Shown: positions 15,970 to 27,789 of the stretch, piece by piece
Layout of the letters: each line of letters opens with the position of its first letter
How positions within the stretch are numbered: the stretch's first letter is position 1
Assembly: GCA_963082975.1 (NCBI GenBank)
Contig: OY720344.1
Span: 79,224,053-79,288,052 of the forward strand
Reading direction: 5' to 3'
Length of the DNA stretch: 64,000 bases
Origin: Labia minor
Lineage: Eukaryota; Arthropoda; Insecta; Dermaptera; Spongiphoridae
Made by a program: the position numbers and the translations under genes
The notes under the pieces: generated by a model
Told to the model about the DNA's origin: nothing
Database searches by the model: none
What the model saw: the letters and a program-made list of their open reading frames with translations, nothing else

Positions 15970-16850
15970 TACAGAAACAATTTCAAATAATTTTAATATA
16001 TCTATTAATGTAATAAAAAACAGATAGGCATATAACATAAATATTTTTAATTTTATTTTATTTATAATATATAGCTGAAGTAGCCGGCGTTACCCGGCGT
16101 TACCCGAGTCATGAAGGGCTGGGTGACGTCATATAATTTTAAATTAAGAAAAACATAATGAAGATGATTTTTCCCGAGGATAAAACCAATACATTCGTGG
16201 TGATATGTAAAAAAATCTCCTCATGTGAAATTTGGTGTGAAAATAACCCTTCCCTTCCTATCGTCGATCGCTAATACTACCACTTCCGGTTTCCGGATTT
16301 GTACCAAAAGTTGATCAATTCATCCCACTGATGCATTAAGTAAATATACCAAATTTCATCAAAATCGGTTGAGCCGTTCAGGCTGTACACATCTATACGG
16401 ACAGACGGAAGGACGGACGGACGCACGGACAGACATCATGCTAAAAATACTTTTTTCTGTTAAGAAAATGCATGATTCGTGGTGATATATAAAAAAATCT
16501 CCTCATGTGAAATTTGGTGTGAAAATAACTCTTCCCTTCCTATCGTCGATCGCTAATACTACCACTTCCGGTTTCCGGATTTGCACCAAAAGTTGATCAA
16601 TTCATCCCACTGATGCATTAAGTAAATATACCAAATTTCATCAAAATCGGTTGAGCCGTTCAGGCTGTACACATCTATACGGACGGACGGACGGACGGAC
16701 AGACGGACGGACGGACGGACGGACAGACATCATGCTAAAAATACTTTTTTCTGTTAAGAAAATGCATGATTCGTGGAGATATGTAAAAATCTCCACATGT
16801 GAAATTTGGTGTGAAAACATACCTCCCTTACTATCGTCGGTCGGTAAAAA
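15970..16850. mobile_element. (GACG)n-carrying repeat, family C, with internal tandem duplication
   Basis: Two nearly identical units (ATTCGTGG at 16193 and 16475, 282 bp apart) and a third partial unit at 16769. Each unit carries CACTTCCGGTTTCCGG, TCGGTTGAGCCGTTCAGG and a GGAC/GACG microsatellite of different length. The right end is ACTATCGTCGGTCGGTAA. Related copies lie at 52075-52600 and, inverted, 63691-64000; fragments at 33139, 45641 and 48480. The core plus microsatellite layout resembles mini-me/DINE-type elements of other insects. No ORF. Confidence 0.8.
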
Positions 16851-16859
16851 TGATAAATT

Positions 16860-18350
16860 ACCCCAATTTCTCTTTCGAATTTATTTATCCATATCTCTCG
16901 GCCTCAGCAATCACATTCCTCCAAATATTCCCATCTAGAGCCACCTCCATCCAACCTTAATTCTCTCTCAACTCCCTAATGTTCCTCATTATTTTGTCTG
17001 CCCACCAACCGGTTCCTTCGGCCCACAAACATGTTCCTAGTTAGTTTTGTGATTTTATGTTTGGAAATGCATTTTTATGAAAAAAATTATTAAATCTAGT
17101 TAATTTATTATTTGCACAACCTACAACATATTAAAAATGATTAAATATTTTAAAATTTTTTTATCCACTTATAATTTGATAACGAATGAAGGATGGTTAT
17201 TGTATTTTAATGAAAATATTTAACAACATTGTGAAATACTGTAACTAAATAGATTAGAAATAAGACTAAACATTTAGAAAACCTGACACAGCATTATTGA
17301 AGACCAGGACGTTCAGAATAAAGCAATCCGAAAAGTCCCAAGACATTACGTGCTGCTATTTACTACGTCAGAAATGATTCTAAGTTGGTTAAATGATTTA
17401 ATGGATTCCAAGTAGCACCAGGTGAAAAAAAAATATATCATTAAAACCACATTGAGAGAACATTATTTAACTAAAGAAAATTGATTAATAAAAACAAATC
17501 TAAAAATCGAAAAATATTTTTATAGGTGTTTATAATTCATTCTTTCTTTCGTATACTTTTATTTATTTAAATACTTATGCACTTATAAATGATCTAAAGA
17601 TAAAAAAAAAATATTCTTAATAATAAATTATTAAATAATTATAATTTTTATGAATAGTATTAGTAGTATTAGTTATACATACATATAGTAAAACCACACC
17701 CATAGCTTTGTGAGAGGATAAAATGACACTCAAAATCTTTTTTATTATAATAAAATAAAAATGTTTTTTTTTGTGAATAAACGTTTACTAATATGATGAA
17801 CTGAAGAAAAAATATTAATAAAAACTTCGATGTTTATATTTAATATACCGAATATGAAAAATGACAAATAAATTTATATAAAATAAAAAAAATGAAATTA
17901 AAATTTCACTTTGCATGCTTTACACTTTAAAAATTATTTTATTATGATATTGTAAGTTTTATTGTTAGGCGCCTTGATATAATTCGCCGGCTTACCTTCC
18001 ACACTACTTCTCTTAAAAAAACTTGTTTATAATGGAAAAACAACAACCAACTTCGAGGAAACTATCCAGGAGTTAAATTTGTATTTCTTTCATTGTAAAT
18101 GAAAATGGTAAGTACAACTTAAAATTTTAAAACTTTTAAAAAACAGTACTAGGCAACTGAAAATAATAACATAGTCTTTTAGTTTATATATCAAATAGCA
18201 AACTTTTTTAAAGATATATATATTTTTAAGGAACTTTGAATTTATTTGACTTTTTATTAATGTTATTTCCATACAAATCGATTTTTCTCTATTTTAGTAA
18301 ATCAGGAAACTCCTTGTAATTGGTTCACAAAAAAAAGAAAAAATTAAAAT
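16860..18350. other. AT-rich stretch, no gene seen
   Basis: A GC-richer patch at about 16890-17040 directly follows the family C repeat and may be part of an older repeat. Otherwise plain AT-rich sequence. Confidence 0.4.
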
Positions 18351-18352
18351 TG

Positions 18353-18851
18353 GTAATTAATTAGCATTTTCTTGGATTTGGATAAAACTTTACCAGTGGG
18401 TTCCTTTTGCAATTCCAAATAAACTTTTCTTATGAAATTTCTTTGGGCCTCTTCTAGTTTACGAGATAAAAATGATTAAAATAAAGATTTTTTAAGTTTG
18501 ACAGATTAGTTATGAACGTCGAAATGTGCTATTAAGTAATGTTTTATTGACTAATTCACTAATTATTCACTTATTCACTACTTTTCGGTTTTTTTAAGTT
18601 CGGTTTGGATTTATGAAAATTAAAAAATAAATTAAATAATTTTAGTGCGCCCTCTGGTATTCAAACGAATAAAACATGCTTGCTAAATAGAATATCAATG
18701 GTTTTATATGCAAATTTTAATAATTTTTATTTCGTAAACTAGAAGAGGCCCGAAAAAATTTGATTAGTAAAGTTTATTTGGAATTGCAAAAGGAACCCAC
18801 TGGTAAAGTTTTATCCAAATTCACAAAAATGCGTTTACTTGAATAATTACC
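18353..18851. repeat. Long inverted repeat (fold-back element)
   Basis: Arms of about 125-130 bp at 18353-18475 and 18721-18851 are reverse complements with few mismatches. Shared strings include TTTATCCAAAT.., ACCAGTGGGTTCC, GCAATTCCAAATAAACTTT and GGGCCTCTTCTAGTTTACG. About 245 bp separate them. It could fold into a long hairpin or be a MITE with long terminal inverted repeats. No coding capacity. Confidence 0.8.
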
Positions 18852-18985
18852 TTAAAAATTAATGATTATATTATTTATAGAGTTTACAATTATTTATAAT
18901 CAATTTAACATTTCTTTATTTCTAGTCTTATACAATGGGGACCCGGCCCATAAACAGTCCACCATAATAATAATTATAATATAAC

Positions 18986-19148
18986 CAGTGGCGGATTAAA
19001 GGTCCAGAGCGCCCTAGGCAATCACTTAATCGCCGCCCCTGTATCGGCCATAAATGCCCATCAAAATACTATAAATTTTAAAAATTCTGAGCTCGCGCGC
19101 CCCTTGTAACTACACGCCCCTAGGCACGTGCCTAGTTTGCCTTACCTG
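18986..19148. mobile_element. Short hAT-like non-autonomous element with 8-bp target duplication
   Basis: Starts CAGTGGCGGATTAA, a common hAT terminus, and is flanked by a perfect 8-bp duplication AATATAAC (18978-18985 and 19149-19156). The right end (CTTACCTG) matches the left only loosely. 163 bp, GC-rich inside an AT-rich region. Confidence 0.65.
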
Positions 19149-19159
19149 AATATAACCTA

Positions 19160-20525
19160 TTGTCCTTATAAAAATATTATTATAAATTATTTTATATTAA
19201 ATAATAATAAAATATATGTGCTTCTGATATAAATTGCTTTTTTAAAAAAACATTCTCAATAGAAATAATAATAATAATAGGAATAAAATCAAATTTGTTA
19301 TTTCATAATTTTTTACAAATAGAATATTTAGAAAATGAAATATATATACTAATATAAATTACTAATAAAAATACAAATTAAAAAAGTTTTTCAAAACTAC
19401 ATATATATATATATATATAATATAATAATTAAATAGACAAAATTAATATATATTTTTTATTTTACTCTTTATAGGAATAATTCTTCCACCTTGCCACTAT
19501 TCTACATAATTTAATTAAGAAAATGTTGTGAAATTGTAAAGAGCATATATACTTTCCAAATTTTTTAAATAATCGTAGGATCCGGTGATCTCACAATCAA
19601 TATTTATTTTCCCTATGAACATTAATCTGTTTGATAAAGTGCTGTTCAAATCCGTTAGTTGAAATACAAGATAATAATATATATTCTATTTACACCCACA
19701 ACACGAAATCATTTTTTTTTTTGAATTTGATAGCGTTTTCGTGTTTTTACACCTAATTTTCCTCCCCCAATATAAATATCCAAATCCGTTTTGTTCGCAC
19801 GGTTTTCTCAGATAGCTTTTGTTTGAACCGGATCTGATTAAGAATTCGTAGCATCGAAAAAACCTTGAAAAGTATATATATCTAGCTATAAAATATGATT
19901 AGAGAAAATAAAATTAAAGAATTATCGAATTATAAAGAAAAAAAGAAAATTAACAAATCACATTCAATATCTCGAAACAAAGATTTTTGAAAATGATCAA
20001 CCTTTTAAATTATCTTTCAAGGATTTTTGAAACAACCTGTAAAAAAATAGAATAATGAATGTTCTAAACACACCACAGGAATTCCCTTTTTGTAGTAATT
20101 TATCTTTTTGAAAAGGGTAAACTTAATCCTTGAAAAAGATAGAGGAAGAAAAAGGTTTATACACATTTTTTAACTGCTAATTTTCCCATCAAAAAACCAC
20201 ATGAACTGTCTTTTTAATTACCTTGATATTTTTTTAACAATAACTAGACATTTCTGACATTAATTAATGTTGAGTCAGATCATATATGCATTGACTAATT
20301 TTAATTTAAATATATTAAAATAAATGAAAATATATCGTAACTCGAATGGTAAAATCGTGATCTACAAAACTAGAATATGAAAGATCAGACCCCACAAAGT
20401 TACAAAGAAATTAAAAAAAAAAAATTATATAAATATATATATCTATTATTATATTAAAATTAAATAAAAATGTCAATAATATAGTATAAAATTAAATTAA
20501 TTTAATAAATTAATATTAAAGTTTT
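19160..20525. other. AT-rich stretch, no gene seen
   Basis: Short microsatellites such as (TA)n at 19400-19420. No coding frame or transposon end recognised. Confidence 0.45.
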
Positions 20526-20529
20526 AATA

Positions 20530-21055
20530 ATATTCGAGAAGAATTTAAAGCGAGGTTGCTATCGAGAAACGCCTGTTATCATGAAGTAAAGGGGCTTATC
20601 GCGTCAAAATTATTATCAAAGGGGATAAAAATTAAAATATATAAAACAATTAAAAGGCCGGTTGTATTGTATTGGTGTGAGGCATGGTCTATGACCTTAG
20701 GAGACGAGAGTAGATTTAGAGTTTTTGAGAATAAGTAAGAAGAGGTTAACGGGGAATGGGGGAGACTGCATAATGAGAAATTGCATGACCTCTATGCATC
20801 CCCAGATATAGTTAGAATTATCAAATGGAGAAGGTTGCGATGGGGAGGGTACTTGGCTAGAATGGGAAAGGAAAGAAAGGCTAAAAATATATTGTTGGGA
20901 AACGCCCGCTTGGAAGATCAAGGTCGCGGTGGGTGGATGTTGTAGGAAAGGACGTGAGAGTTGTGAGAGGGTAAGGGTTGTTGCTCAGAATAGGGACACT
21001 TGGAGAAATGTGGTTGTTGAGACCAAGAACTTTCGAGTTCCGTAGAGCCACAGAG
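20530..21055 (+). pseudogene. Non-LTR retrotransposon fragment (C-terminal region), degenerate
   Basis: A 60-residue open piece reads KGLIASKLLSKGIK then KRPVVLYWCEAWSM, matching the post-reverse-transcriptase region (IRPVVLYGSEAWT type) of non-LTR retrotransposons. Downstream, other frames continue with homologous pieces (NGEW.., WRRLRWGGYLARMGKERK). The reading is broken by stops and frameshifts. Two related dead copies lie on the minus strand at 23566-24345 and 47343-47755. Confidence 0.75.
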
Positions 21056-21090
21056 ATAGATAAATTATTAAAGTTTTATACTAGGTATTG

Positions 21091-21229
21091 GTTACAGAAA
21101 AATGTATATTGCATTGCAATATTAAGATTATCAAGTTCAATATTCACTTCATATGTTGAAAATTACATTATACATTAAAATACTACAAAATTTTAAATAT
21201 TGGAGTTAACAAGTTTGACTTCTGAGTGG
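21091..21229. mobile_element. MITE family A, truncated copy
   Basis: Shares TTACAGAAAAATGTATATTGCATT and the terminal GGAGTTAAC..TTTGACTTCTGAGTGG with the 9.4-kb copy, but lacks the left inverted repeat. It abuts the dead retrotransposon fragment. Confidence 0.6.
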
Positions 21230-23560
21230 CTCATATATGAAAACATAATAATTATTAAAAAAGAATAATAAATCATGTAAATATAAATAAAAAACATCTT
21301 TTGGGAATCACTTAACCAATATAAATGGAATACAAATAAACAAATATCCAAAAAGTGAAAATACTTTATTGTTCACATCCTTGAAATTTGTATACACTAA
21401 TGTAAATGTGTCAATGGACACTAAATAATCTAACGTTTTGTATGCATGTTACAAAATGCTCAGTCAACTATTTCAAGGGCAGTTGAAATAGAAATTATGA
21501 ATTCATACAGGAAAACCAGCAATAATATTAAATTTAATCAAATTAATCAAATTTAATATCATTGCTGGTTTCATTCATTGAATGGAAAAGAAAGGAAGTT
21601 TGGTTTGTTTTGTGTTTTAACTTAATTTATATATATATTCAATTTTATTTTTTAATAAAATATATATTATTATAAATAATTACATATTATTACCGTATTT
21701 TGAATTATTTATCGGCATAAATAATATAAAAAATTACAATTAATAAACTATTATTCAAATTAATTTATATTAAATTAAATCAATTTAATATAAAATTATA
21801 TTATAAATTATAAATAAATAGATGAAATGATATTTCATTAAGCAAAAACGTCCTCTTTTATTTTACTGTATAAAAAGAAAACTTCAAATGTGCATGAAAA
21901 ATTATGTCATGAATCAACATTTCAATTCATATAAGTATGGTAATAATATTAATTATATATGTCTAATACTAAAAAAAAGAAAATAATTAATTCTCTCGGA
22001 ATTTAACTTTGGAAATTTTTTTCATTTGTATAAAATGTATAAAATAATAAAATGAAATGATGGCATAAACAGACATTAATATATGGATTAAATTATGATC
22101 AATCAGAAAATGATCAAAAAATCATTTTTTATAATTTTCAAATTCTCATGATATTTAAATCACCACTTGAATCTCAAGTATTAGAAAAATTTTAAAGAGG
22201 TAGTTCAATAGTTATAATAAATATTAAGAATTAGCAGTTAAATATTTTGTTTAATTTTCATGGACACTTGTTTATTTAATTTTTTTTCAAAGAAAATGGA
22301 CGTCCACTGTTCAAGATTAAGGTTGAAAAATCATGAAATTGATGATCGGTATCTTAAAATTGGCCACAGGTGCATTTAGGGAAAATTACTTCTATATTAC
22401 TTTTCTATTCTGAGTATAAATAGATACATAATTTTAATGTTTCTAATTTACAATCTTTATTTATAATATTTTGCGAATAGGTACATTTATCTTTCTGTTT
22501 AATTGTTATTAAAATTAACAAAAAAGTTAATTTCCAGTGGGCGCTTGTGGCCAAATAAGTTTGGGAACCACTACTTTAAATAAAATTTAAAATAATAATA
22601 AAATATATATAATATTCTTGTAAAAAACTAATATTATTTTAAAATTATTATTCCTTCTGTTAGATTACTAAAATAACTTTTAAATACAAAAATATTTATA
22701 AATTATTTCCTTAATTGCAAAATTCCATGTTTTAAGTATAACCCATGTTATGGGAAAGTCTTGAAGTTTGATATTGTATTTTCTTTATGTTTCTTCATTA
22801 AAACTGGTTTTCCGCCTATTATTGAAATTTTTTATTTAAATATTAAATAAGTTACAATATTTTTTTTTAAAATTAGTTGAAACACAAAGATGATACTCGA
22901 TCATATGTTAATAAATTCAGAATATTTAACGACTATGCAACATCATCTATAAATGTGGGTGTGAATTAATTCTAAGTGATATAAAATGAATCAGATGCGG
23001 AATTCCCCTAATGAAAATGATCTAAATTCAAGGACGCGGGAATCACTCTTTTATTTTTTGATAAGTAAGATATACTTAGTTAATATTTATTTATTGACCA
23101 ATACAAAGGCTGATGATAATTTATACTGAACACCAAACACAACCGGTTATTATCAAAACTAATATTTTAATAGAAATGCTTGTGCAATAACTTGAAGGAA
23201 GAAGAATTAATAGAGAGATACCCAACCCATAATTTTAATTTTAATGATAAAAATAGACGTATGGGTCACGAAGTCTCACTAAAATCACTCTCCCACGGAG
23301 TATTTGATTAATATTTAAGTCAATTAATCAAAAAATAATGATGATAAAAAAAAATATCTGACTTACTATTGATATGAACACTCTATCACACCAATAGTCT
23401 TCTTATCATTAATTTAAATATTCTATATAAATAAATTGAGTCCTATTTATATATTATTATTAGAAGAAGAATTAATAAATTAACTTGATTAAAATTAATA
23501 CAATTAAAAAATATTAGATATATCTGTGTATCGATGAATTATTTTTTAATAATCAATTTG
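21230..23560. other. AT-rich stretch with decayed repeats
   Basis: No gene. AAATTTAATC.. motifs around 21520-21560 form a short inverted repeat (CCAGCAATAATATTAAATTT against AAATTTAATATCATTGCTGG). GTTTGGGAACCACTAC at 22560-22575 looks like the right end of a hAT-type element, but I could not find a matching left end. Confidence 0.45.
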
Positions 23561-23565
23561 TAGAT

Positions 23566-24345
23566 GCATAGAGGTCATGCAATTCCTCGTTATGCAGCCA
23601 TTCCCCGGCAACCTCCTATTTCTTTGGCCTATAAATGGTGCGAAGAATCCTATTCTCAAATACTCTAAATCTACTCTCGTCTCCTAAGGTCATAGACCAT
23701 GCCTCACACCCATATAAAACAACCGGCAGAATAATAATTTTATATTTTTTAATTTTTATCCCCTTTGATAATAATTTTGACGCGATAAGCCCCTTTACTG
23801 CAATGATAACAGGAGTTACCCGATTACAACCTCGATTTCAATTGTTCTCGAATATTATTATCCTTCGTGATTACAGAACCTAAATATTTAAACTATTCTA
23901 CATTTTGTATGTTAAGTCTTTGTGTGCTAATATTATTCCTCTCTGTTCCAGCCCCACCTCTTTTCCTGCTTCTATTAATTTTTCTACGCTATCTTTAATT
24001 GCAGTTGCCGAATCTCCTATTATATTTAAGTCATCTGCGTAACCTAATACTTGAATTTTTTTGTTTAATTGGATCCCATTTGATTTTTCTCCAATTTGTC
24101 TAATTACATATTCCAGTATTAAATTAAATAAAATTGGTGATAGTGCGTCTACTTATTTTAACCCCCTCCGAATTTCGAAAGTTTCTGTCAAATGATTCCC
24201 GATTCTTACTCTTTCTTTACTACCTTCAAGACAAATTTGAATCATATGTACTAGTTATTTAGGAATTCCTATTAAGATCAAAATTTGAAAAAGTTTTTCC
24301 CGGTCTATTGAGGCATATGTTTTACTAAGGTCAATCTAATCTAAA
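23566..24345 (-). pseudogene. Non-LTR retrotransposon reverse-transcriptase fragment, degenerate
   Basis: On the minus strand a GYADD reverse-transcriptase motif is readable at about 24030-24044, followed towards lower coordinates by the same C-terminal region seen at 20530-20740 (GLIASKLLSKG, VVLYG-type). Several stops and frameshifts interrupt it. It is a dead insertion of the same family. Confidence 0.75.
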
Positions 24346-24777
24346 TCATTAAATCATTTTATTTATTTATTTTAAAAATTTATTTTTTAAGTATTTTTAA
24401 TAATTTTAATTTTAAAAATTTTCCAATAAAAACAATATAATAATACATATGTAATATTTATTTTATTTTTTTAATGTGATTAATAAGAAATTATATATTA
24501 TTTTTGATGGATGTTAGTGAAAAAAATTGAATTTATTCCCACATTAATATTACACTAACAACTTCCTAATTATTATTATTAATTTTATAATTTTTTTGTT
24601 TTGTAAAATTTCTTATGAATTCATGTTTACTCTTAACTTCAAATCAATATTTGATAGCTGAATATACTTTGGATATTCCTGTATTAAAAATAAAATAAAT
24701 ATTGACTTATTTGAATTAATACAAGAATTAACTAATTATAAGTATTAAATAATACTGAAACAGCTTCTTCTGTTTTT

Positions 24778-25371
24778 ACTATCTCGTCAGAGATAGTATT
24801 GCGATCACGAAAATTTTCGATGTTGAGATTTTGATGTTTTTATACGTTTTGAAGGTTCCTGAATCATTTTCACTAAGGTTGAGAAAAATGTCTGTGTGTG
24901 TATGTATGTGTGTGTGTATGTATGTAACCAAGATAACGCAAAAACGGTTTGAGCTAGAATAATGAAATTTGGTACATGGACATTATTCAAAATTCATAGT
25001 TTTCTTTCAACTTTTGAGAAATGTAGCTCAACCGGAAGAGGGTCATTACGTACAACGTTTTGATTTTTTTTCTTCTAAAGTGACCGTAAAAATAAAGATA
25101 TATGTTTGATAATTTTTCACATGATTAATAATTGTATAAAACTGCTATATATAGAATTTCAGCTTGATTGAATTGCTGAAAGTACCAGAATTATAATTTT
25201 TTAACACTGCAAATCTCACGCGCCAACACGTGACGTGGTGCCATCAACAAAGAGCCAAACGTGCTCTGATTTAATAAATATTATTTATTAATTTTAATTT
25301 ATAATTTAATTAATTTAATTAAATTTAAATTAATATATGCTATTTAATTCAATTCAAATTTGCGAGATAGT
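24778..25371. mobile_element. Non-autonomous element, family B copy 2
   Basis: Same orientation as the 14-kb copy. Begins ACTATCTCGT and closes GCGAGATAGT. Contains a (GT)n(ATGT)n microsatellite at 24892-24928. It faces an inverted third copy 655 bp away. Confidence 0.75.
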
Positions 25372-26025
25372 CGAGTAACTTCAGATTTTTTATTGTATCT
25401 TTATAAACACATTATATTTAAATTATTAAATAAATTAAATAATTATAAGTTTCAATTCACGGTAAATTATTAATACACCAAATATATTTAGTCTAAATTA
25501 ACTCCTTATTGTCCGTGTTAATTATTTAATTTAACAACGCTACAAACTTTTTCCTTATTTTTATTATTATTTCTACATAATTTATTGGTTTTGAAGTATA
25601 ATATTAGCATAACAGCCAGTAAATTTAATTATTATAAATTTCACTTATATTTATTAGGAATTTTCTTTCGACCTTCAATAAGGGAGAATTCAACCACATT
25701 TCATTTTTTTCATTTTCAGCTTTAATTTATTCAATTATGGAAATTATTTATTATTATTCACATAATTTTAATGTTTTTTTTAATAGTATAAACTTGTACT
25801 TATTACTTATGATTTCAGATTTGTATTTAAAGATGATTAAATAAAAAATGTTTTTATAAAAAAAATCCAATAAATAATGAAAAGACGATAAAAACAGAAA
25901 TCTGCTAAACAATTCATCTTCATTAAGATACTAATATTTATGATTTTTATAAATATAACTAGCTGCTCAAAGCGCCTTCGGTATAAAAGAAACCTATTAA
26001 TAATAAGCTGGAGTGTTTCCACTCG

Positions 26026-26522
26026 ACTATCTCGCAATTTGAATTGGATTAAATAACATAATATATTATATTTAAATTAAATTTAATTAATTATAAATTA
26101 TAAATAATAAATATTAAACCAGCGCATGTTTGGTTTTTTATTGATGGCACCATGGCACGTGTTGGCGCGTGAGATTTGCAGTGTTAAAAAATTAATTCTG
26201 GTACATTCAATCAAGCTGAAATTCTATATATAGCAGTTTTATACTATTATTAATCATGTGAAAAATTATCAAACATATATCTTTATTATTACGGTCACTT
26301 TAGAGGAAAAAAAATCAAAACGTTGTAGGTAATGACCCTCTTCCGGTTGAGCTACATTTCTCAAAAGTTGATAGAAAACTATGAATTTTGAATAATGCTC
26401 ATGTACCAAATTGCATCATTCTAGCTCAAACCGTTTTTGCGTAATCTTGCCTACATACATACACACACACACACACATACACACACACACACAGACATTT
26501 TTCTCAACCTTAGTGAGATAGT
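26026..26522. mobile_element. Non-autonomous element, family B copy 3 (inverted)
   Basis: Reverse-oriented relative to copies 1 and 2, with a (CA)n tract at 26459-26495. It lacks about 80 bp that the others have next to the microsatellite-side end. Together with copy 2 it makes a large inverted repeat around a 650-bp spacer. Confidence 0.75.
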
Positions 26523-26529
26523 AAAAAGT

Positions 26530-27395
26530 TAGAATAGAATACAATAATTTTGTTTTAAAACAAATTTTAAAAAAATACTTAATATAAAACAGGCAAAAAT
26601 TTAAAACATCTCGTTTATATCATTTTCTAAAAATCATATTTTAATTTTATATAATCAAGAAATCATTTTTGCACTTAAAATATAGTTGTAATTAATAATT
26701 GAAACAAAAATAAAAATAATATAATTTAGTCATTTTAATTGACGTTTTGAAAATATTTTTGTATTCATAAAACATTAAAAATAATATATTCGGTTTTTTA
26801 TATTAAAATAAATACATAATTATTATATTAAAATTTATACCTTTAACTTTCAAATAGAAAAGAAGAAATATTCAAATATATAGAAAGAATAAATAAAAAC
26901 TAAGTTAAATTAATTAAAATGAGAACTTTTACAATAAATTATTTAATTGAAATGATATTTAAATATAAGAATTTAAAATAAAATATTATATTAATTCATT
27001 GTTTGGGAATTGGTAGAATTATTAAATTATATTCATTCTGTAAAGTAAATCGGGATGTTTCAGTGAGTCGCAAGATGCGCAAGAGGCTCTTGAATGAACA
27101 ACACGGAGCATTATATAAATATTAAAAAATTAATTTCTGCGGTTATTGATTAGATATTAATAAAAATTATAGCCTATGTTATTATAGAGGTATATAAGAA
27201 TATTGTGATGTAATTTCATAGAAATCGGTTCAGTCAATTTTGAGTCTATAACATGGTTATTTTCCGGACAGACAGACAGACATGAAAAATTCTAAAGTCA
27301 CTTTTGTATTCTAGAGGTCAAGAAACGCGAAGATATGCAAAAAATTTTAAATTCTGAGCAATGTGCAGACAAAAACCTTTTATATATATATATAT
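26530..27395. other. AT-rich stretch with a repeat remnant
   Basis: No gene. 27215-27290 contains AGAAATCGGTTCAGTCAATTTT and a (GACA)n tract, a remnant of the same general class as family C (host-like TCGGTT..GCC core plus microsatellite). Confidence 0.4.
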
Positions 27396-27789
27396 ATATA
27401 GATCATAGGTTCTTAAACTTATGTACTCCACGGACCCCCACTTGAAAAAATTTTTTTTGACGGACCCCCATCACAACTTTAGGTACTTTACGTCATTTTA
27501 TTAATTAATTTCTGGCTTACGATCTCATAAGGACAAGGATATATGATGAATATTTCTAACAGTGATTGGTGAATAACGATTTTTTTGCATATTGTAGAAC
27601 ACATTTTATTAGAAATTATAATATTGAAGAAAGAAAATACAAACATTGTCATAGCAACAAATCTCACAAATTATAATGGGTACTTACATTAAATTCATAT
27701 AAATATTTTATAATTTTTTTCAGAAAATATTAAATAAGAAATATTTTAAAAAATAACTGCATCTATCTCATTAAATATAACTTACATAT

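Noticed and set aside
16380-16740. CRISPR-like array
   Set aside because: Regular GACG units are a simple microsatellite in a eukaryotic repeat; there are no spacers or cas genes.
16651-16938. 95-codon ORF containing a GRTD repeat
   Set aside because: It is translated (GACG)n microsatellite within family C.
22190-22575. Another hAT MITE ending at GGGAACCACTAC
   Set aside because: The right end looks right, but no matching left terminus or 8-bp duplication was found, so it is not listed as an element.
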